Source: Colletotrichum lupini
Taxonomy: Eukaryota > Ascomycota > Sordariomycetes > Glomerellales > Glomerellaceae
NCBI RefSeq assembly: GCF_023278565.1
Contig: NC_064677.1
Coordinates: 124,001 to 188,000, forward strand
Direction: 5' to 3'
Length of the DNA: 64,000 bases
Positions within the stretch are counted from its first letter, which is position 1; every line of letters starts with the position of its first letter. This document shows positions 1 to 12,068 of the stretch, piece by piece. The translations under genes and the position numbers were made by a program. Below the pieces are notes generated by a model, which saw nothing but the letters and a program-made list of their open reading frames with translations, had not been told where the DNA came from and ran no database searches.

Positions 1-2675
1 AGAGAGGCAAAGACGAAGAGATGGAAAACGTCGATGAGGTCAACGGGGCCACAGACCGAGCACTGCGCGCTCGAGAGACAGACGTCGGATGGGAGTGAGG
101 TACAAACGGCCATGTATCTTGAAGCGAGCGGGCTAGTAATAGAGGCGAGTATCTACCTGAGCCCAGCTTGAGGTAGGTACTCCGAGCTAAAGTAGGTACC
201 TAGGTAGGGTAGGTAGGGGAATAGACGGGAAGGATGGGAATTGGAAAAGGAAGCTAAGACGGATGCTTTCTACCTGACCTTACCTTAGGTACCTTAGGGT
301 CCCGATCGTGTTACCAATCACTTAGTTTGACTCTCGCTTTCTTATGTTTGTGGCGGAAGAGAAGAACCTAAGGGACGATATGAGGTAAGGTTAGGGCAAC
401 ACGATCTCGAGGATGCCTCCCCTCTCCATGCTATGCGAGACTCTACTTTCTTCTCTCTTATTTTTCTTGTAAATATGGATCAGGTCCCATACGGTACCAC
501 ATTCCGGGTCGAAGCTCGCCCCTTGAGGTGTGACGCGTGGGATCAATAGAGTCGGGCAGGAAAGAAGACAGCCGAGTTGAAGAGAGGACGCGAAACCGCC
601 ACACGAGTAATGAGGCAGTTGAGACGCCACAGTCGACGCTCGGCTAGAGATGAGGAAGGCGCTTACCTGATGAGTAAGGATGATTCCTCACTGTATCCCA
701 GTAGATATGCAAAGAAGAAGGAGAAGAAACAGAAAAAGAAAGAAGCGCGGGAGGGAAAAGCGCGTTCGCAACCGTGGATGTGGAACAGAGGAAGGGACGA
801 TACAGAGCTATGAGGTAGGTGTGGAGAGCACAGACCACACATCGTGCGTCATTCCTCCAACAGCGCAGACGCACCTCGATTAAATCAACGGCAGGAGCTC
901 CCGACGTCACCACCACGACACCTCTCCTGAGTCCTGTGCCTTCCTTCTGCCTCACCTACCAGTCAGTACCTTACCTTACTATTGAGCCATGTGCATGGCA
1001 AGTGCGCAACCAATTTCTTTTAGATTTAGGAAAGAACTTGTCATCGTACCAAATTCCAAATAGCAAGCACCTTCCTCTCCTCCTTTTCTTCAACGTAGCG
1101 TCCGTACCTTAGAGGTAGGTAAGTACCTTGCATCAATGGCAGGTGAGAGCCATCTTGGTCTACCTTAGTTCCTTCCCCAGTCTAAAGTAGGTATGAATGA
1201 AGCATTTGGAGACATCCGTTACACCAAGCAGAAAGTCAACGGAGCCAAGCGGGTAGAATTTGCATAGTTACCTTCCAGTTCCACGTCTACAATTCTCCAT
1301 TTTATGACATGGACATTCCGTCTTCATTGTAGATTTGCCGCACAACTTTGAACTTCTATATCGGCACGCATCGGTAGCAGACATTGCAGAGTCCACCCAA
1401 TTCCTCCAGTCTCTCCACACATCTTGCGTATGCGGAGTATTGCCGGTATTCAGCCTCACGGACATGACCTCATCGTCCCATTGCCAGAGACAGAGGCTGA
1501 GGCAAAGACATTCACTTTGTTATTCACCAATGTCACCGCACGCGCTGCAGTGTAGACAGCTATTCGAGCCGTGATTGGAATCTGCCACACTCTGTCTGCT
1601 CTACCCAAGGTATACGAATGCCACCAGGGAACACAAGCTCCGTCGTCCACTCACATTCGGCTTGTTCCATCACTAATTCATCATCCCAGCAGATAATGCG
1701 CGCCTTCTTGCTAGCTCCGCCCAAGTCGAGCTCACCGAACCCAGCCAAAGTCTCACCTCCCTTGTCCAAGAAAACAACCATTCGGACTTGGGACTCCACC
1801 TCAAACGATACACACCGAGGCTCGCGGCTTGCTTTGCAGTACCGTATCGTATTGTCTACCTACATCGCCGCCGCTGTTTACTGAGAGAACTGCAAAACAA
1901 CGGCTCCCATGGCACTCTCGATGCTGGGCTGATATGTACGACACTGTATTCTCTATGTTTGATTACTTATCAGCAATCATGAACACAAGCAGCCATCCGA
2001 TCGTGGCATTCTCGTATCAACTGTACATCTTACCAGCCAATGTACCATGCAGCCGACCCCTGCGCCTCCAGCTTCACCGTGCGCCACCCCCAGACCGTCT
2101 GGTCCGTGAGCTGAGCAAAACCTCCGGCTCCATGACGATGCGATCTCGATGTCATCCAACTCCCGCTTACTGGCTTCCCCGTGGTTGGGTTGCGTTTCCG
2201 ATATTTTTCTGCAATATCTGCAATCTTCGAGACGTTGCCAGCCCTCTCGTACGAGGAACCAAATACCTAGGTATCTGCACCGACGAAGCCCCCATGTATC
2301 TACTTTCTCGATCATGGCACGATTGCCATCCATACGCACCCAATGATTGGGCGGCTCCCTACCTCAGACTCACTCGCCGCATTGGAGCGACGAGATACCT
2401 GGCTGGTTGAATAATGCCCAACTAGCCATGCCGCGAGATCATACGCAACAACATAGCACCGCCCGTTGGCTCTTGGTAACTAGACTGTTGCAGAACGGTT
2501 GCACAATTGCGATTACACATGACGACTGGCAAAGGTGCTTTGAATTCCAACATTACATAGTGAAAACTAAACAACACCATAATGCAAGATTCGACGCCTG
2601 CTCCATCGCGCTAGGGTATCTGGAAGGCCACGTAAAGAAAGGAGGCGGACTATCTTCCAAGCCAGCGCGGCCCGG
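1..2675. other. Gene-poor stretch rich in TACCT/AGGTA motifs
   Basis: No open frame here shows a recognisable domain or a convincing exon chain. The stretch is notable for clustered short motifs of the type AGGTAGGTACC / TACCTTACCT, seen at about 152-220, 271-300, 381-392, 812-818, 950-980, 1104-1134 and 1160-1190. Short open frames on both strands overlap one another and look like chance frames. The one with the most protein-like composition is on the minus strand at 1560-1799 (79 codons), but it has no start context or splice partner that I can defend. Confidence 0.6.
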
Positions 2676-3512
2676 TCACATCACACGCACTGCCATCCGC
2701 CCGGCCGCAAGCCGAGCCGGGACTGGTGGTGTGATACCGGGTCCGTCTTCAGCGGACCCGCCCTCCGGCACCGGCGGTGCCGGTGCGGTCGCTGCCCTCG
2801 CTCGGGTCTCCCGCGTCTGCCAATATTGACTTCGGCAAACGGGACAATCAAATCTTTCAATCAAGAACCACGACGAGAGACACTTGGCGTGGAAAGCATG
2901 TTGGCAGTTCTTTAGCGTCAAGATATCATCTTCGGACGGTTCACTTGCAGACGCGGACAATTTTCTCTTCCACGGCCACGGCATATTCCAGCTTCGCAGT
3001 ATGGCCTTCACATCACGAACCTCATCCGTACCTCCGACCGTAGACCGGCTTGTCTCTTCCCCACTTCCTTCTAGAACACGGGTGTGCCCACCGGAATCGG
3101 GGGCCTTCAGGGTGATCCCTTGCGTCGGTACTGCTCCGGCAGCATTGCAGTTGCTTGAGACGAACAGTGGACCGATACAGATGGGACTATTGGTGGCAGC
3201 GTTAGCGACCTCGGTGTATTATGCATTGGCGAACTCTGTTGTCGGCTTCCCCCGCGAAGATAGCGCACGCCTCATACCCAAGGCTTTCCCCGCAGTGACC
3301 AACTTGGCGAGAGATACTCACCATTCCGGTTCCGAGTCATGCCGATTGAGCTTCGACTCGAGATCCAATCCGTCGAGGGTAGTGCTATTGCACTCGGAAA
3401 CTGTGCTCAATTTTCGTCGGGCGTCTTGGAACTTTGATGTCTTGGGATGATATTTGCGACGGTCTTGTATGCGCAGATATGTGAGGCGGACTCTAACGAC
3501 ACGCATGCTCAT
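2676..3512 (-). CDS. RING-H2 finger protein, possibly membrane-anchored
   Basis: A RING finger most likely marks an E3 ubiquitin ligase. Supported exons are 3322-3512 and 2676-3186; the intron 3187-3321 has donor GTGAGT, branch GCTAAC and acceptor AATAG. Splicing creates the first zinc-binding Cys: TG at the exon end joins T to give C-P-I-C. The second half, CQHAFHAKC followed by CPVC, supplies the remaining C3H2C3 ligands; about 60 residues separate the two halves. The C-terminus is Ala/Pro-rich and ends in RMAVRVM. From the ATG at 3512 the product is 234 aa. Upstream (3552-3627) another frame encodes a hydrophobic segment (MDELGIILLTLFMVLLVCG) that would make a typical fungal membrane-RING N-terminus. 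It could join through a 46 bp intron with a weak GTCTGC donor, so the true start is unresolved. Confidence 0.75.
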
Positions 3513-3839
3513 CAGCTCCTCGTAGCTATCTTGCTTCGGAGAGGGGGGTTCAGTACGGTCTGTACAGCGGCCCGCAGACGAGAAGGACCATGAAAAGCGT
3601 AAGCAAAATTATGCCAAGTTCGTCCATGCAGCCGGTGGGTGCCCGACGAGGGGCATGCCAGACTCCTAGACCGACTTGAAAGTGATAACGGGCACTTTTT
3701 GCGCAGGTTAATCGCGAGTTCTTCAATGCCAACAACAGGATGTGTTGTGGCTTTCAAAAGCTGCACATCGCATCTGTGGTGAGAAATGCGGCGACGGCGA
3801 CCATTTAACTCGGCAAATGTGGACAAGCGGCGGCGCAAT

Positions 3840-4583
3840 CAAGGCTGATCAGATGACAACAAACGCTACATAGGCCGACAAGGCACACCTACAGAGCCCT
3901 CGTGAATGGCTGGAGTCAAGAGCCGAGTTGGTGATACGCCAGATGCGAGCTCTCTGCCATCAGCCACCAATACCCCTCATTCACCCAAGAGCACCGGCGT
4001 TCAGCTATGGTGTTCTCACAGCTGGGCGCCCAGTCTTCCTTGCAAATGGCTGTTTGCTTGAGATAACAATGAGTCGACGAGTTCCAACTTCCAACAAGGC
4101 CACACATGGCTCATTATCTTTGATTTTCTCTATCCATACCTGCTCAAAACCCTCACGATATCGTTCTTCGTGGGCCAAGAACCTTGGCTCCAAATTACGC
4201 CGAATCAGACGCCTGTCCAGATGCAACTCTTTCTGGGGGTTAGATAGAATAGCCCAGGTTTGTGACGTAAAACTGGCGTGTGATACTGGTCTTGGTATCC
4301 TTGGTAAGCGGCGGGACGCCTCTACTACCTTGCCTCCGTTTTCCCAAGAGAGGCCGATGAGCCTGTCTGGACTCCTGGGCAAAGAGACTGAACTGCAACG
4401 GGGCAGGGAACGAAACGCAAAAACGAAGCAACGGAGGGGTTGATTGACCTTACACAGTAGATACCCTAACCTTTTCAGTGGATGGGCGGGGGAATGTTGG
4501 GGTGACGAGGACTTTCACCAGGGAGTGCCCCTCCATATCCCCTCTACCCCTCCGGAAAGTTGGAAACTTTTGAATGAACCGCC
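3840..4583. other. Intergenic, no supported gene
   Basis: The minus-strand frames at 4005-4382 (125 codons) and 3916-4107 (63 codons) have a protein-like composition, but they lie in different frames and I cannot join them with credible splice sites. I see no domain in either. A degraded gene is possible. Confidence 0.4.
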
Positions 4584-5011
4584 ATGGAGACCCCAGGATT
4601 TGGAGGTGAGAAACATCTACGGAGTACTCCAGACTCCAACTATCCAACACCAAGACGCATCCACGAACCCCAGGAGAGCCGGCGGCGGCGCTGGAGGAGA
4701 GGAAAGTGGACTCTGGAGGAGCGGCGCCGGCGCCCAGCAGGCCGGCCAAGAACCGCCAAGTTGCCCGTCATCCCTTGGCTGCCAGACTGACCTACCAGAG
4801 GTTCAACTCTTCTCATTTGCAACCCACCTCATATGTCCACCTCGGGGCGGCCAAGACGTCCGCCGTCCAATACCATCAGCTGACCAGTGTCTCTTGCGAC
4901 ACCGAATGGAGAAATGCGATCAAGCATGCTGGAGAAGGATTTGGCAAAGACCCTGCTCCGAGTATCCCGCAAACGTGCACTGGCATGATGAGCTGGAAGG
5001 CGTGGTTGTAG
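4584..5011 (+). CDS. Candidate small two-exon gene, function unknown
   Basis: This is a tentative model. An ATG at 4584 (context GCCATGG) opens a 22 nt exon ending at a GTGAGA donor (4606). The acceptor CCCCAG at 4673 restores a frame that stays open to 5011, giving about 119 aa. The predicted protein begins METPGFGGEPAAALEERK, has an Ala/Pro/Arg-rich middle, and ends TGMMSWKAWL. It has no recognised domain. The only support is the consensus start, plausible splice sites and frame continuity. The region could equally be non-coding. Confidence 0.3.
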
Positions 5012-7216
5012 CTGGATGGGCCGGGCTATTCGCGGCCTTGTTTTCTATGCCCAGAAAACATCGGCCTATCTGAGGGGCTCACGATATCTCTCTACACATT
5101 TCGATAAGTCTCCGAATTGGGCTCCTACACTTCTCGCCCAGTATCTAGGCGTCTCACTCGGGGTGGCTGTGTTTCTGGGCGGACCCGTTCTTCCCCCGCC
5201 CGTGTTGCGCCCGAGTTGTCGTGAGTCGGTGATACTGGGTCAAGATCCCGGTTCATGTTCGTCCTCTCCACGTTCCTCGCAGCCGTAATTTGTGTAGACT
5301 CTGGGCAGGCGTTCTCGTGCGCGGGGTTCAAAGCAAACCATGAGGGGAGAGAGGTTGAGAGGAATAGCGACGGAAGACTTCGACTGACGTTGTCAAGTGC
5401 AGATGGTGTGAGTTGAATATGGTCGTCCGGATTGACGGAGGTTCGGAGCCCACCGATCAAGTTCGAACCCGCATATTTACGGCGTGTGAATCTTCGAAGA
5501 GTGACCGAAAATATCGGGAACTTTTGCGACTTTGACGGTGCCGGCGTCTTGCCATCGGCGTCGAAGACGTTCAATAACGCGTCCGCTCACCTTGAACGAC
5601 CTGGACAACAGACGGCGCTTTATAGTTGTGCAGAGCACTGAGAGGCCTCCCAAGCACATGGTGCGGCAGTTGTCGTATGCTGTGTGCGTCACCTTCTGGC
5701 GCCCGTCACTTACAACTCCGGATCTGGCATGTCTAGGTCCTGGCCATGAGAAGGAGCCGGAAGAGCAGGATGAGCCAGTTGACCGTCGTGCAGCCGGCAG
5801 CAGGGAGAGTGGAGAACGGCGGGGAAAATGGCACAGAGAGCCCCTCGTTGAATCTTGAAGAGCTGTTTCCGACGTACGAACCGCGCTGCCCAGGAAACAT
5901 GTTAGCTTCTGGGCACTTTCTTTGGATGTACACATATCCCTGCGACAGCTATGATCATCACCCGGCGGCGTATACCATTTCTAAATCTATTGTCCCTATC
6001 CGTACATATGGGACACCCCGGAGTCAGCTCAGCGACACTGAGCTAGACTCGGCCTTACCGCAAGCCCGCCAGTATTACGCTTCAAACCTGTCAAGCCTAC
6101 AGCCTACCTTAGACTTTGAGAAAATTGTACGGGTACGGTCTACGACCAACCACAGTATACGATCTTGGCGCTATTGCAGATACACTACTGCAGAGGTGAC
6201 AGCACCCCTGCAACTGGCAACCTTCTAGAAGGAGGGCACCCCCACAATGGATGTTTCTTGGAAGGCAGAGAGATGTCTTACTGGCCGGAGGCGTAGTGGA
6301 GAAGGCAGAAACTCTCGTCTTCTGTCTTTCTGGGCGCAGCCAAATTCATCACCGAAAGCATCGATCCCTCAACCTCACCCACCCCCTCCTCCATGCTCTT
6401 GTCTCTGGCGGGTCCAATTGTATTCTCCATTACAATGCCCAGCACCGCTCTCAGCCTCTCGAGGAGCGGGCTGCCCAGAATGAGGCCCGCTGCCCAGAGT
6501 CTCGGCAGCTCGACATGGCAGGCGAGGGCGTCGAGATCCAACCAAGATCTGGATTGCGTGCTATTGAATCGCTCGCGTGTTCACGACCGATTTTCGGTCG
6601 AACAGCTTGAGATTGCTCCAACATCATGGAAAGCCTGGGGGTACCCTTGAAAGAGCCCCGCGCAGAGCCGCCAAGGCTGAAGGAATACGCCCTCGACACC
6701 CATGAGAACGCTTGTCACGGACCGCGAGGAAACTGATAGATGTGGGCGTTTTACGCCCCCCTCGTACTGTCCGTCTATCTTGTTATGAAGTCATAACGCC
6801 CAGAGATGATTCCCGTCCCGGGGCACCAAGTACATGTATACATGTTCTCCCAACTCCCCTCTCGAATCTTTGGCTTTTTGTTCCTCGCCTCTCTCGACAT
6901 ACTCTGAATCAAGTCTTACCACGAACTTTTTTTCATTGTCTCATCTTTCCTACTCATGCTTGACTGTTCTCTTGACCTTAAGGGGGTAGAAGTGCTTGAA
7001 CCTGGATAAGAGCAGAGCACTCACACCTTTGCCCGTTACAGCTCGTATTTGTCCAAAGACTTACACATCCCTCCACTCCGATTGGTCCCAGCGACCGCTC
7101 TTGGAATCTCTTGGAGAGCTTCTACCAGGTGATTCGGAAGTTGGTCCATCGTTACCTGTCTTCTTGCTGTTCACACTCAATCGATTCAGCCTTTCCCCTG
7201 GTGAACAACTGTCAAC
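5012..7216. other. Intergenic region upstream of the ENA-type ATPase
   Basis: No gene is firmly supported. On the minus strand around 5477-5935 there are two good donor-like sequences (GTAAGTGACG near 5725 and GTGAGCGG near 5595) next to a frame with a hydrophobic run (TVNWLILLFRLLLMA), so a small multi-exon gene may exist, but I could not assemble it. A minus-strand frame at 6278-6541 (87 codons) looks protein-like but has no partner exons. The last few hundred bases before 7217 are the ATPase promoter and leader. They include an AGGGG stress-response-type element at about 6981. Confidence 0.4.
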
Positions 7217-10200
7217 ATGGGAAAGAAAGATCCCGAGGCTGAGGCTATGGCCAACCACATCTCTGGACAGTCTAATAAGCCCATGTCCAGGCCGGCACAT
7301 GCTTTGGCTACCGAGCAAGTCGTCCAGGAGCTGAGAGCCAACCCAGACGACGGCTTGACACCCGAGGACGCCAAGACTCGTCTCGAAGAATATGGCCGCA
7401 ACGAATTTGGCGCCGATAAGGGCGTTCAACCCGTCAAGATCTTCATTGGACAGATTGCCAATGCAATGACCTTGGTATGGCTTCTTCGCCTTCTTCATTC
7501 TTCCATACAAAGAACGACAGACTGACGCAGACATCAAATTAGGTTCTGATCCTGGCCATGGGTGCTTCTTTTGGTATCAAGTCTTGGATCGAGGGAGGTG
7601 TCGTCGCTGGTGTTATCTTTCTTAACATTACTGTCGGCTTCCATCAAGAGTTCAAGGCCGCGAAGACGATGGATTCCCTTCGATCACTTAGCTCGCCTAC
7701 TGCTCAGGCCGTACGCGAGGGCCGTAACATCACCGTCCCCACCGTCGAGATTGTGCCTGGCGACATGGTCGAGCTCAAGACTGGTGACACCATCCCCGCC
7801 GATGTTCGCATAATCGAAGCTGTCAACTTTGAAACAAACGAAGCCTTGCTCACGGGAGAGTCTCTCCCCATTCGCAAGGAGGCTGCTCAGACTTTTGATG
7901 ATGAGACTGGACCTGGTGACCGCCTCAACGTCGCATACAGCTCCTCAACCGTTACGAAGGGGCGTGCCCGTGGTATCGTCTTCGCTACTGGCATGTATAC
8001 CGAAATTGGTCAGATTGCTGCCGCCCTTCGGGGCAAGAACTCACGCCGCCGAGAGGTCAAGCGTAAGGAGGACGGCTCCGCCACCTTTGGGCGCTACCTT
8101 CAAGCATGGACTTTGACCCTTTCCGATGCTGTCGGGCGCTTTTTGGGCGTCAATGTTGGAACACCTCTGCAGAGGAAGTTGTCTAAGTTGGCAATCCTTC
8201 TCTTTGGTACCGCTGTCGTGTGCGCCCTGATCGTACTGGGAGCAAACAATTTCAACACAACGCAGGAGGTTGTGATTTACGCCGTTGCTACTGGTCTTGC
8301 GATGATTCCTGCCTCGTTGGTTGTGGTCTTGACGATTACCATGGCTGCTGGCACGAAACGAATGGTCCAGCGTCACGTTATTGTTCGCCAGTTGAAGAGT
8401 TTGGAGGCCCTCGGTGGTGTTACGAGTAGGTTCACCCCAAAAGCACTGATGATATTTACCAATGACAGATGCTAATCCACCCGTAGACATTTGCTCTGAC
8501 AAGACCGGAACTCTTACTCAAGGGAAAATGGTTGTCCGCAAGGCCTGGGTTCCTGGAAAGGGTACATTCTCCGTTAGCAACACTAACGAGCCCTTCAATC
8601 CTACAACGGGCGACCTCGGTCACAGTTCTGGCCAGCCCAAAGACATCAACTTCGGTTCCAAGGAGGGTGATGGCGAGCCATTCTCCAATGCCGAAGCTGA
8701 GGATCGTGTGAAGGAGAGTACCGTTCTCACGGACTACTTCAACGTCGCATCCCTCGCCAACTTGGCCAATGTCCACAAGACCCCTGAGGGAGAGTGGCAC
8801 GCCCGTGGTGATCCTACCGAGATTGCCATTCAGGTTTTCGCATCCCGTTTCAACTGGAACAGGCTGCGTCTCGCTGGCGAGTCCAACCGGTGGCAGCAGA
8901 TTGCCGAGTTCCCCTTCGACTCCGATGTCAAGAAGATGTCCGTCGTCTTCGAGGACACTCAGACAAAGGCAGCATCGGGAAACAAGACCTGGCTCTTCAC
9001 CAAGGGTGCCGTCGAGCGTGTCATCTCTTCTTGCCCTACGATTCAAATGGGCGATGATGTCGTTGAGCTTACCAAGGACATTGAGCAGGACATTTTGGCC
9101 AATATGGAGGCTCTTGCCCGCCTTGGACTCCGTGTCCTGGCCTTTGCGAGCAAGTCTGACATCGGTACCGTTGATAACCATGATAACCTTGATCGCGCCA
9201 ACTTCGAAAAGGACCTCACTTTCCGTGGCCTCATCGGTCTCTATGACCCTCCCCGTCCCGAATCCGGTCCTTCGGTCAAGAAATTCCACGAGGCCGGTGT
9301 CAGCGTTCACATGCTTACCGGCGACCATCCCGAAACTGCTCGTGCCATCGCCCTCGAGGTTGGTATTCTGCCCACGCGCATGAATGAGATTTCCGCGAGC
9401 GTGGCGAAAACGATGGTCATGGCTGCCCACGACTTCGACAAGCTCTCAGACGACGAGATTCATAAGCTGCCCAACCTCCCGCTGGTCGTCGCTCGCTGTG
9501 CCCCTCAGACTAAAGTTCGCATGATTGAGGCTCTTCACCGACGTGAGCGCTTTGTGGCCATGACAGGCGACGGTGTGAACGATTCTCCCAGTCTGAAGCG
9601 AGCTGACGTCGGTATCGCTATGGGTGAGAGCGGCTCTGATGTTGCTAAGGAGGCGTCCGACATTATACTCACTGACGACAATTTCGCATCGATTCTCAAT
9701 GCCGTTGAAGAAGGTCGTCGCATGTTTGATAACATCCAGAAATTCGTCCTGCACGTGCTGGCCTGTAACGTCGCCCAGGCTCTGACTCTTCTTATCGGCT
9801 TGGTCTTCAAGGATGACAGCGGGCTTTCCGTGTTTCCCCTTGCGCCTGTCGAGGTCATGTGGATTATCATGATTACCTCCGGTCTTCCTGATATGGCTCT
9901 CGGGTTCGAAGTCGCTGCCCCGGATATCATGGACCGACCTCCGCAAGACGTAGGTTTCTCCGGGTCATTTCCTTTCATGCCCGTCGCAAGACACTAACCT
10001 AGTCTAGATGAAAATCGGCGTCTTCACCTGGGAGCTGATGCTCGATATGCTTGTCTATGGTGTCTGGACTGCTACTCTCTGCCTTGCGTCTTTCGTGCTC
10101 GTCATGTTTGGCTGGGGCAACGGCCAATTCGGTAGCAACTGCAACAACACATACTCGGAAGAGTGCGATACTGTGTTCCGCGCCCGCGCAACCTGCTTCG

Positions 10201-10694
10201 CGAGTTTGACCTGGTTCGCCCTCTTCCTCGCCTGGGAGATGGTCAACATGCGCCGCTCTTTCTTCCGCATGCAACCCAAGAGCACAAAGTACTTCACCCA
10301 GTGGTTCTGGGATACTTGGCGCAACAAGCTTCTCTTCTTCGCCATCCTCATCGGCTTCATCACGATCTTCCCCCTCACCTACATTCCTGTGCTCAACACC
10401 AAGGTGTTCAAGCACGCACCTATTACATGGGAGTGGGGCATCGTCTTCGTCGGCGCGGTGCTCTTCTTCATGGGCGTGGAGTCGTGGAAGTGGGCGAAGC
10501 GCGTCTACTTCCGTCGCGTGGCGCACAAGGCTCACGGCGGCACCAAGGACCTTGAGAGCCGTGTGTTTGGCCACTACTATACCATTGGCGGTGTTGCGCT
10601 TGACTCGTCGCCTACCCTTGGTAGCCGGACGATGACGAACGAGAAGGAAATGCGGGATAAGGGCTACGGGTACTCTAGCGGAGGCAGCAGGTGA
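7217..10694 (+). CDS. ena1: ENA-type (P-type IID) Na+/K+-exporting ATPase
   Basis: Plasma-membrane P-type ATPase of the fungal IID (ENA) subfamily, which pumps Na+, Li+ or K+ out of the cell and underlies salt and alkaline-pH tolerance. Four exons: 7217-7474, 7543-8425, 8487-9949 and 10008-10694. The introns are 59-68 bp and the joined frame is 1096 aa, normal for the family. Visible signatures are the N-terminal cation-ATPase domain, the LTGES actuator loop at about residues 190-193, ICSDKTGTLT with phosphorylated Asp385 (the second intron falls four residues before it), and TGDGVNDSPSLKRADVG at about 740. Transmembrane helices lie before and after the cytoplasmic domain. The M4 segment carries IPASLVVVLTITMAAG, a typical ENA helix without the PEGL of Ca2+ pumps. 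The C-terminus ends in a Gly/Ser-rich tail. It is convergent with the next gene. Confidence 0.97.
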
Positions 10695-11075
10695 TTATGG
10701 GTAGGTGATGCACATTCTCGTTCATAGCGGAAGATTGCAAATTTGAGGAGAACAAAGCGTAGGAGGCGAAGTGATGATTCAATGAGTTCATATTAGATTT
10801 TCATGGATAAAGATAGGCGGTTGACAACAACCAAGAATGAAAAGCATGTTTTTTTTTTAGTACGCCTGCCGCAAAGCACACGCGAGAAAAGCAGATTTTT
10901 AATTATTACTGAATAGATTACTATGAGACTATCAAATCTATTGATCATAGGTAGAGACATAACGCTCCTGACGGAGAACGGACACCAAAACCACGGCACT
11001 TTCAACGGCTCCTAGTCATCGCTCGCGCATACAATCTTCTTCCTCCTATCATTGCCATAACCATGTTCGATATGA

Positions 11076-12068
11076 CTACATGACTGTCATGAACAGGACC
11101 TGAATACCGATCCACGCCACGAGCATCGACCACATGATGGAGGTAGATGAGCCCTTGGAGGTTACATATATGGTCCTGGTGGGCTTGACCGAAGAAGTAG
11201 TCCTCGTCGCCTTTGCTTGCTTCTTGTCCGAGGTTGAACGGGCTGTCGGTGTAGGCGTGGTGTCGCTATCAGCGGTCTTTGTAGTTGAGTTCTTTGCTGA
11301 CGACGAGGATGAAACGCATTTGGTGACCAGCCTCTCAACTGTCGCAGTGACGGTAGCAGTCTTATCTACGGCGGTTGCTTTGGCGTCGTTCAGCAGGACG
11401 CGGTAGTTCGAGGCTTTTGCGTTGAGGGTAGACGCAGCTGCCTGCAGTGAAGACGACAGCGCGGCTTGGATTTTGGCGTAGCGGGGGACTCTGCGTGCGA
11501 GGGTGCATAAGGAGTCCTGAGCCGAGCTCTCCTCGGGCTTGCAGGGTCTGATTGGCGTGTTTGCCATCTTGAGAGCTGCTGCGGTAGGGGCCGGCGCTGC
11601 TGTGATCCCACGAGGAGAGAGGTTCTTCGCAGGCTCCTCGGGAGAAGTTGGCTCGATTTCCATCTTGGCAGTTTCCGTCGCCACGGGGAGAGCAGGAGCC
11701 TGAGATGGATCAGGAGTAGTAGTATTATACAGAGGAGGAAGGCCAAGCTTCTTCGCGAGGGCTGCCATCCGTTGCTTCTCCCGCTCCCTCTCCTGCAACC
11801 TCGCCTTCTTTCGCGCTGTCTTTTCGAGCTGATGGATGTTGGCCCATTCGTAGTAGGTGGGGAGGTGATCGCACGAGACCCTGCAGGCGCCCGTGTTGGA
11901 GACGTGAAGCCCGACGCGGATGCACTCCTCCTTGTAGCGCATACCGATGTTTTGGGCGTAGTTTTCGTAGTCTTTGTTGAGGGGGCTACATCTTTGCTTG
12001 TCTCCTCCGGCGATGGCGGAGGGTGTGAGGCTCAGGAGAGCCAGAAGGAGAGCGATAGGGGCTATCAT
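11076..12068 (-). CDS. Secreted Ser/Thr-rich, probably GPI-anchored surface protein
   Basis: A single exon of 330 aa that I do not recognise as a named family. Residues 1-20 form a clear signal peptide (MIAPIALLLALLSLTPSAIA). Residues about 21-75 carry five Cys in a small N-terminal domain (RCSP, EECIRV, ACRVSCDHL). Next come a basic, helix-prone stretch (about 82-110, rich in Lys/Arg/Glu), an Ala/Pro/Thr-rich linker, three further Cys and a long Ser/Thr/Lys tail. The last 20 residues are hydrophobic (SIMWSMLVAWIGIQVLFMTV) after a Gly-Ser-Ser candidate omega region, so a GPI anchor or a C-terminal membrane helix is likely. The spacing does not fit the eight-Cys CFEM pattern. It sits 381 bp from the ENA gene, convergently. 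Secretion is a firm prediction; function is unknown. Confidence 0.85.
   Translation of the reverse strand: MIAPIALLLALLSLTPSAIAGGDKQRCSPLNKDYENYAQNIGMRYKEECIRVGLHVSNTGACRVSCDHLPTYYEWANIHQLEKTARKKARLQEREREKQRMAALAKKLGLPPLYNTTTPDPSQAPALPVATETAKMEIEPTSPEEPAKNLSPRGITAAPAPTAAALKMANTPIRPCKPEESSAQDSLCTLARRVPRYAKIQAALSSSLQAAASTLNAKASNYRVLLNDAKATAVDKTATVTATVERLVTKCVSSSSSAKNSTTKTADSDTTPTPTARSTSDKKQAKATRTTSSVKPTRTIYVTSKGSSTSIMWSMLVAWIGIQVLFMTVM

Noticed and set aside
1829..2410. 193-codon plus-strand frame near the left edge
   Set aside because: Its composition resembles translated non-coding DNA and a similar-length frame lies antisense; no motif seen.
4005..4382. 125-codon minus-strand frame with protein-like composition
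   Set aside because: No consistent exon chain with neighbouring frames and no recognisable domain; kept only as a possible relic.
5125..5574. 149-codon minus-strand frame
   Set aside because: It overlaps another minus-strand frame with better splice-like sites (5477-5935), and neither could be extended into a gene.
8456..9430. 324-codon open frame on the minus strand inside the ENA ATPase
   Set aside because: It is the antisense shadow of exon 3 of the P-type ATPase, whose motifs and splice structure are unambiguous.
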